This document shows positions 58,462 to 64,000 of a stretch of 64,000 nt of DNA, piece by piece. Positions within the stretch are counted from its first letter, which is position 1; every line of letters begins with the position of its first letter. The translations under genes were made by a program, and so were the position numbers. A model generated the notes under the pieces. The model was given only the letters and a program-made list of their open reading frames with translations, had not been told where the DNA came from and searched no databases. Location: the NCBI GenBank assembly GCA_003868215.1, contig QWDQ01000023.1, positions 248,001 through 312,000 on the forward strand, in the 5' to 3' direction. This DNA comes from Pseudophaeomoniella oleicola. Taxonomy: Eukaryota; Ascomycota; Eurotiomycetes; Phaeomoniellales; Phaeomoniellaceae.

Positions 58462-59394
58462 TATGACGATTTAGCAAGGCCAGGGACGGGTCTGTGAGCC
58501 AACAACCTATAAGGAACACTGGTCATTGCAGGGTAGGCTGTCGCCGTCATCCTCCGAGCCGGAAGAAAGTCGTATCTTCTTCCTCCTCGGGGATGATGCC
58601 CTGATCTTGGCGATACACACGTAGTAGATGAGACAACGGCAAGATGGAATCTGTGTCGAGGACCATCCCCACCAAGTTCTCCACGATACTATAAATACCA
58701 CAACTGTGCCGTGTAGGCAACAAAGACATACGGACGAAGGAGGTACCTATGTACCCAGGTACCTAATACCTCCGTGGGCTTGGAAAGAAAACATCACATC
58801 GTTCGAAGCTGGAAGTGTCACTGGAGTATACGGAGGCATTTTCCTAATGAAACCGCCCTTGTCGCTTCACGATTCTGGTAGCAATAGATCTTCTCTTAAT
58901 GGCCCTTAATTATCTCACAGAATCCAGGTCGGCGCTCGGGATTGCAGGTTGACATTCTCAGGCGGATCCTGATGGAGGTAGAAAGCTGCGAGAAATTTCT
59001 ACGTAACCTACGTATTCTGTCACGGCCTTTGTCACTACCTAGACGAAATCAACGTATCTCTGTTGTAACTAACAAGCGATTGATAGCACACAATAATTGC
59101 TAAGACTTAATAGTGAGATATTAAGTAATACGATCTTGGCCGTCTCGCCGTGGAGAACAGCTCGAGCGCCAGGAATCAAGGGTCCAGTAGCTCACTCTCC
59201 ACAGGGGGTGAGGTATACGGCGCATTGTTTACACTCTGTACTCTCTACCTAGATTCTTATTTGCTGTCAGTAGGAAGATTGAATACGCTCAAATAATTAA
59301 GAGCAAGGGAGACACCAGGCAGTTGGGATTAATCTTCAATGCGAGTCTGTGACAGCATCACAAAACCCGCATAGAACATCATGTACGCGACGAA
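58462..59394. promoter_or_regulatory. Divergent intergenic region, Zn2Cys6 gene and gup1
   Basis: About 930 bases holding both promoters. No supportable gene. It has an ACGTAGTAGA site near 58620 and a paired CTACGTA/CCTACGTA near 58999, relatives of the dispersed palindrome. A 5-codon upstream ORF ends on the gup1 start codon. Confidence 0.5.
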
Positions 59395-59398
59395 ATGA
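59381..59398 (+). promoter_or_regulatory. Upstream ORF ending on the gup1 start codon
   Basis: ATG TAC GCG ACG AAA TGA encodes MYATK. Its TGA overlaps the gup1 ATG in the sequence ATGA (59395-59398), so a ribosome ending the short ORF would stop exactly at the main start. It could regulate gup1 by termination-reinitiation, if the transcript starts upstream of it. Confidence 0.5.
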
Positions 59399-61421
59399 AT
59401 CCTTTCAGTTTTTTCCGACAACTGTACTCTCTCGACACGCTCGATAGTCGCTTCACCACGTCATCCAAGACACCGTTGGATCTTCTCCAGAAAGAACAGG
59501 AGGCTGCAGATACAACAGGGAAGAATGTGAAGGTTGAGAACGACATCGCCCAAAGGGCGCAACCTTCGAGATGGAACACCCGGGAGTTCTATTTTTATGC
59601 GGTGGTATTCATAGTTATGGTACCGCAGATGTTTAAGACGGTCATGGATGTTTCTCAACGTGAGTCTTTGTCTTAGGCACATTTCTTATGGCCCTGCTAA
59701 CAGATTCTTAGCATCACATCCTACATATCAGCGCTATGAAGGACTACTATCGCCAGGGTGGATCCCAGGACGTAAAGTCGTATGTCTGCCCCTACTCTTT
59801 GACATCCACCGAAGACTCACAGACGGCAGGATAATTCAGATGCGCAATACTCAAGCTTTCGAGACAACATCCCATACCTAGCCATTGTATTGCTCCTCCA
59901 CCCGTTATTGAGACGACTCTACGAGGCAGTCCACCCAACAGCTCGCGAGGAGCATCGGTTGAATGGGCAGCAGTCCGAACCAACCGGCTCAAGGCATATC
60001 GAAGCTGAACGCCGAACGAGACAACGCACAACGTATGATGTTTATTTTGCGCTTGTGTTTCTTACAGCTTTGCATGGAGTCTCCATCTTCAAGGTGATTA
60101 TCATCCTATATCTCAATTTTCGTATAGCAACACGGCTCCCAAGAAGATTCATACCTCTGACAACATGGATCTTCAATATCATGATTTTATTCGCCAATGA
60201 GCTTGGACATGGATACCCTTTGGGCGAGATTGCGTCTCATTTTACCCCTTTCTCAGAGACGGCTGTCTCATGGGCGAAAAGCCTTGATCATTATGGCGGG
60301 TTAATGCCTCGTTGGGAAGTTCTCTTCAATATCACTGTATTGAGGCTAATATCCTTCAATCTCGACTACTACTGGTCGTTGGATTGTCGTGCTGGGAGCC
60401 CCATTGAAGTAACGAAACCCTCGTCTAAACCCGTGCTCCACGCTGACTATTTCAGAAGAAACAGCTCGACCCAGCCTCGCTGTCGGAACGTGATCGTGTA
60501 TCAGTCCCAGCTCCGCCATCCGCTTTCAATTGGCATAACTACCTGGCTTATAGCCTCTATTCACCGCTCTATCTTGCCGGTCCCATTTTGACCTTCAATG
60601 ATTATATTTCCCAGACTCGCTACATATCACCGTCGATAAGTCTCTATAGGACATTTCTTTACGCAATTCGCTTCCTGTTCTGCCTCTTCACGATGGAATT
60701 CCTGCTTCATTATTGCTACACAGTTGCAATCTCAAAGGCGAACCCTGACTGGTCCGCGTACACACCAGGTCAACTTGCTATGCTCGGCTTCTTTAATCTG
60801 CACATAATATGGCTCAAGTTACTTTTACCATGGCGATTCTTCCGTCTTTGGGCACTTGTTGACGGCATAGACCCTCCCGAGAATGTGGTCCGCTGTATGA
60901 GCAACAACTATTCGGCAGCTGCTTTCTGGCGAGGATGGCACCGGAGCTACAATCGCTGGCTCGTGAGATACATCTACATCCCCCTCGGTGGCGGTGTTGC
61001 AAAAGGAGGATCGCGATTCCGTTCGATTGCGAACTTTCTCGTCGTCTTCACATTTGTCGCCTTATGGCACGACATCAATTTACGGCTACTCATGTGGGGT
61101 TGGCTGATCACTCTGTTCGTCCTGCCCGAGATTCTAGGAACTCTGGCGTTCCCCGCCAAAAAGTGGCAGAACAGGCCCAACGCTTACCGCATAATCTGTG
61201 GGATCGGAGCCGTTTTCAACATTCTTATGATGATGGTGGCAAATCTCGTAGGGTTTGCAGTGGGGTTGGACGGGCTCAAGGGCTTGTTGTTAGGTATCGT
61301 GGGCACTTGGCAGGGCATTGGCTTCACGATTGCCGCCTGTGGCGTGCTTTTCGTTGGCGTACAAGTCATGTTCGAAGTCCGGGAGTCAGAAAAGCGTAAA
61401 GGAATCAATTTGAAATGTTAG
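59395..61421 (+). CDS. gup1: Gup1 MBOAT-family O-acyltransferase
   Basis: The Gup1 orthologue, an ER multi-pass acyltransferase that remodels GPI-anchor lipids and affects wall and membrane order. Exons inferred: 59395-59659, 59712-59779, 59830-60408 and 60456-61421, about 625 residues. Introns are 52, 50 and 47 nt. Family marks are LYSLDTLDSRF, FYFYAVVFIVMVPQMFK, LLSPGWIPGRKVDNSDAQYSSFRDN (over the third exon join), RWEVLFNITVLRLISFNLDYYWS, YLAGPILTFNDYISQ, FWRGWHRSYNRW with an MBOAT-conserved Trp-His-Arg, and ALWHDINLRLLMWGW carrying the active-site His. The C-terminus is basic and ends LKC. Confidence 0.92.
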
Positions 61422-61849
61422 TACGGTCAACGGAGCCCTAAATAGCATTTCAGATAACCAATATGGAGGTAAATTCACCATAGCATGTAGACCTTGTGTG
61501 GTTCCCATTGGGTGATCTTTCATTTAATTTCCTGCGTCACTATTCCATCCTAACTCCGGAAGCCGTTTATAAGGTGTTCCCATAGCATCTGTTGCGAAAA
61601 GTAGAGCAAAGGCCGCCATGATAACCCACTCGCTGATGGATTCTCTCGCGGTAGCTGAGATAACGCGCTGTCGCTGCCCACTTCCCATCTTTTCCGTCCT
61701 GAGTGGCCAGTTGCGAATGTCTCGTGTAACATAATCCATTTCATGCCAATGTAGAATCTCTTCGCAATTTACGATCGCGCAAGATGCAAACAGAGCATGC
61801 TCTATTTGCGAACCCCTCAATCATTCATACCCTCAGCCCAGACCAAGAC
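61422..61849. other. Convergent 3' intergenic region
   Basis: About 430 bases between the stop codons of gup1 (+) and smd1 (-); no supportable gene. Confidence 0.6.
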
Positions 61850-62303
61850 CTAGAATCCTCTGCCTCTACCTCTGCCTCTTCCACGACCTCGCGGAGCTCC
61901 TCTTGCCCTGACCGCACCGCGCCCTCTATCTTGTTCTTTCCTAGCTTTGTTCTTAGGCTTTGGTTGGTCGTCGATCAGAAGTGTGTCAAGAGGTAGACTG
62001 TCTGGGAGAATGAAGTATCTGATGGTTGAACCACGGATGTTGATCGTGTCGAGGGAGATAGTATCGCGACCTTTGGGTGTCATCTTGACAGCGCGTAACG
62101 CTGTGTTCATCTGCGGCGAGACTGAGGTTATGGTTCCGTGGAGAATTGTTCCATTCTTCAATTCGATCGTGACCGACTCGTTGGCGCATTTCATCAAAAA
62201 CCTGCGACAAGCTGCCATTAGCTACTGTGAAAACCAAAGAGATCCCTCGAGCCGTGCAAGCACTTTGGATGAGGACAGGATCAACTCACCTGACGAGCTT
62301 CAT
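61850..62303 (-). CDS. smd1: Small nuclear ribonucleoprotein SmD1
   Basis: A core Sm ring protein of spliceosomal snRNPs. Exons 62303-62290 (14 nt, MKLVR) and 62201-61850, about 121 residues; the 88-nt intron joins [15 protein letters not shown], the conserved SmD1 start. Sm1 shows [15 protein letters not shown] and [11 protein letters not shown], and Sm2 shows [17 protein letters not shown]. The tail is a Gly/Arg repeat ([17 protein letters not shown]), the usual SmD1 symmetric-dimethylarginine site. It diverges from the F-box gene. Confidence 0.95.
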
Positions 62304-62890
62304 GTTTGCGATTCAAGCTGCTAGCTGCCTCTCTTCTCCACCGAGACCGCCTGAATTCCTGACAGTGATATTTGACAAGTCGCAACGGGTCGCTTTCCTC
62401 TGCTAGCACTTGTACACCGTGTCACCCCTTCAAATCTTTTATTGAGTTGACGTTCCTGCTTCACGGGTGTGAATCTTGAATTTTGTGTCGGTCAATTCTG
62501 GTAAGGCATTTAGCTTGATCTGCCTTTTGAGGATCTTCTCCACATTTTGAGAGCACGGACCATCTGACAGCGTTACCCCGGCGAAAGGCGTCCCTCATGA
62601 TGGTTTGGTTTGGCCGCCTGTGCTCTCCGATCTCATGTAACCAAGGCTATCCCACCAAGGTTGCAAGTAGCTACTGGTTCGCTGTCCCCTTACCGTCCCT
62701 TTGTATGTCCATGCAGGGCAGGAGTCTGGCATCTTCAATGAGGTGTCAGACCTTGTCCAGCACTTTGTGACCAGTCCTTGCATGTCACATTGCACAACCA
62801 TCTGGTTCACAATGAACAGTGGTCCGTGGAGGTGACTGGAAGAGACTAAGACAAGCGATTATCTATTGGAACCTACAAGCACTCGTTGCC
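62304..62890. promoter_or_regulatory. Divergent intergenic region, smd1 and F-box gene
   Basis: About 590 bases containing both promoters. The F-box reading frame is open back to a GTG at 62819. No other gene is supportable. Confidence 0.5.
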
Positions 62891-64000
62891 ATGAGTTCTG
62901 CAGCTTTGGTGGACATCACTCCTGCCAGGCCCTCCCACGATCCAACGATGTCCCTCCAGGTCGGGTCTACAGATACAGCAGGTCTGAAGCGTAGCCCAAA
63001 GATGGCAGAGGGTGAAAAAGAAGCGCCATTCCAAAGCGATACGCATCTCGCAGTGCCCTCATCTCCAAGGTCAAACCATGCTTCTCAGACATTAGCTAGG
63101 CTTTTGCACGGTCAGGAGAAGGAGTGGGAAGCTGTCGCCAAGAAAGAAGGCCCATTGCAGTTGTTAGACCTGCCAGTCGTTGTCTTGAAGGAGATTGTCA
63201 AAGAGGTATCCCAAGGAACATATTTCTTTTATTCTGCACAGGCTAATAGACGGTACAGGTTACCAGCACCAATGACCTTACGGCTCTTGCGCTCACCCAC
63301 TCCGCTCTACACGAGCTTGCGACTCCGTACATCTACAGTCGATTTGACATCGTTTGGCCAGACTCTTTGGCAGTCAGTGACAACAGGACGGGTGTTGATG
63401 CTCTCACATACGGGTTAGCGACCCTCGTCATGGCTCAGGATGTTTTTGGAGAAGCTCATTATCAACGAGCTTCACCCCAAACCTACCACAAATGCAGTCA
63501 GTGTGGGTACATAGACCGCTGCTCACATAAGACAAAATCATCTCAGGTCTCTCGAAAGTTTCGGCGAGGTAACAACTTTGCGCAATTCACTCGCAAATTC
63601 TCGCTCGGTAACGGTCCCGCAGACTGGGTGCAGGAGTATCTGATTACAAAAGAAAGCGGTAAGATGTTGGGTACGCTTGTTGCGCTTGCTATTGGGCGAA
63701 TGCGTAATCTAGAGCAATTTGTTTGGGACATGCCTACTGGCGTCCTGCGAGATGTTTGGGCTGCTCTGGCCTCCCTTGGAGATAGGGACGATGGACAGCC
63801 TTGCCGTTTGGAAAAGGTTTGGGTCAGATGGCACAACAATTCGGAAGCTCGAGGTGATACACCTTCTCCGAACCTTGCAAGCATGAACCCGACTTTGCTG
63901 TCGACATTATCTCCAGGTGGTCATCCTCAGTCTCTCTTTCAGATACCGCCTTATCCTCGTGTCGAATTTCCCACCTTTTCCCACCTGCCACCCCTGAAGA
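62891..64000 (+). CDS. F-box protein (3' end outside the window)
   Basis: An F-box protein, probably a substrate adaptor for an SCF ubiquitin ligase. Exons 62891-63205 and 63259 onward, with a 53-nt intron. At least 352 residues are visible and the frame is open at the window end. The F-box is LLDLPVVVLKEIVKEVTS..DLTALALTHSALHELATPYIY. A conserved region follows: GVDALTYGLATLVMAQDVFG, then NNFAQFTRKFSLGNGPADWVQEYLITKESGK and MRNLEQFVWDMPTGVLRDVW. A KCSQCGYIDRCSH insert (about 63510-63530) has three Cys. The C-terminal LRR-like part usual for this family would lie beyond the edge. The start at 62891 (ATGAGTTC) is preferred over the GTG at 62819. Confidence 0.82.

Noticed and set aside
1-64000. 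Transposons, CRISPR arrays and viral insertions
   Set aside because: No transposase, reverse transcriptase, long terminal or inverted repeats, spacer arrays or viral genes were seen on either strand.

Overview
The window is nuclear DNA of a filamentous ascomycete (Pezizomycotina, possibly Eurotiomycetes; the class is not certain). Genes are interrupted by short GT-AG introns, mostly 46-95 nt, with CTAAC/CTGAC-type branch sites. The gene families are fungal: Kog1/raptor, DASH Spc19, Gup1, Pkr1, SUR7, a siderophore transporter, an A-T-R NRPS-like reductase and a Zn2Cys6 regulator. I found no rRNA, confident tRNA, transposon, viral or CRISPR sequence.

Layout. 1-4483: long gene-free stretch. 4484-15174: Tea1-type kelch polarity protein (+), converging on an NRPS-like adenylation-thiolation-reductase (-), then a small coiled-coil protein (+). 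15703-25821: four-exon Kog1/raptor (-), siderophore MFS transporter (-), leucine-rich repeat protein (-). 26708-29909: GPI-type serine/threonine-rich protein (-) and SUR7-family membrane protein (-). 31429-38020: a dense block with Rogdi/Rav2 (+), DASH Spc19 (-), ATP synthase subunit J (+), mitoribosomal uS14m (+) and an Arb2-domain protein (+). 38905-49450: sugar transporter (+), zinc-finger factor (+), Pkr1 (+), APC/C subunit Apc2 (+). 51780-64000: GTPBP1-like GTPase (-), small membrane protein (-), Zn2Cys6 factor (-), Gup1 acyltransferase (+), SmD1 (-), and an F-box protein (+) cut by the window end.

Most genes are housekeeping and do not form a pathway cluster. Thematic pairs are two V-ATPase assembly factors (Rogdi/Rav2 and Pkr1) about 15 kb apart, and two cell-division components (Spc19, Apc2). 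The NRPS-like gene has no recognisable biosynthetic neighbours. No clearly undescribed system is evident. The most unusual signal is a 12-bp perfect palindrome, TACTACGTAGTA, present seven times, always between genes. Other points are a GC-AG intron, two stop-free in-frame introns, very small first coding exons, a Cys-to-Val change in the raptor caspase-like domain, and an upstream ORF that ends on the Gup1 start codon.

All exon boundaries were deduced by eye from splice signals, reading phase and family conservation; none is transcript-confirmed.
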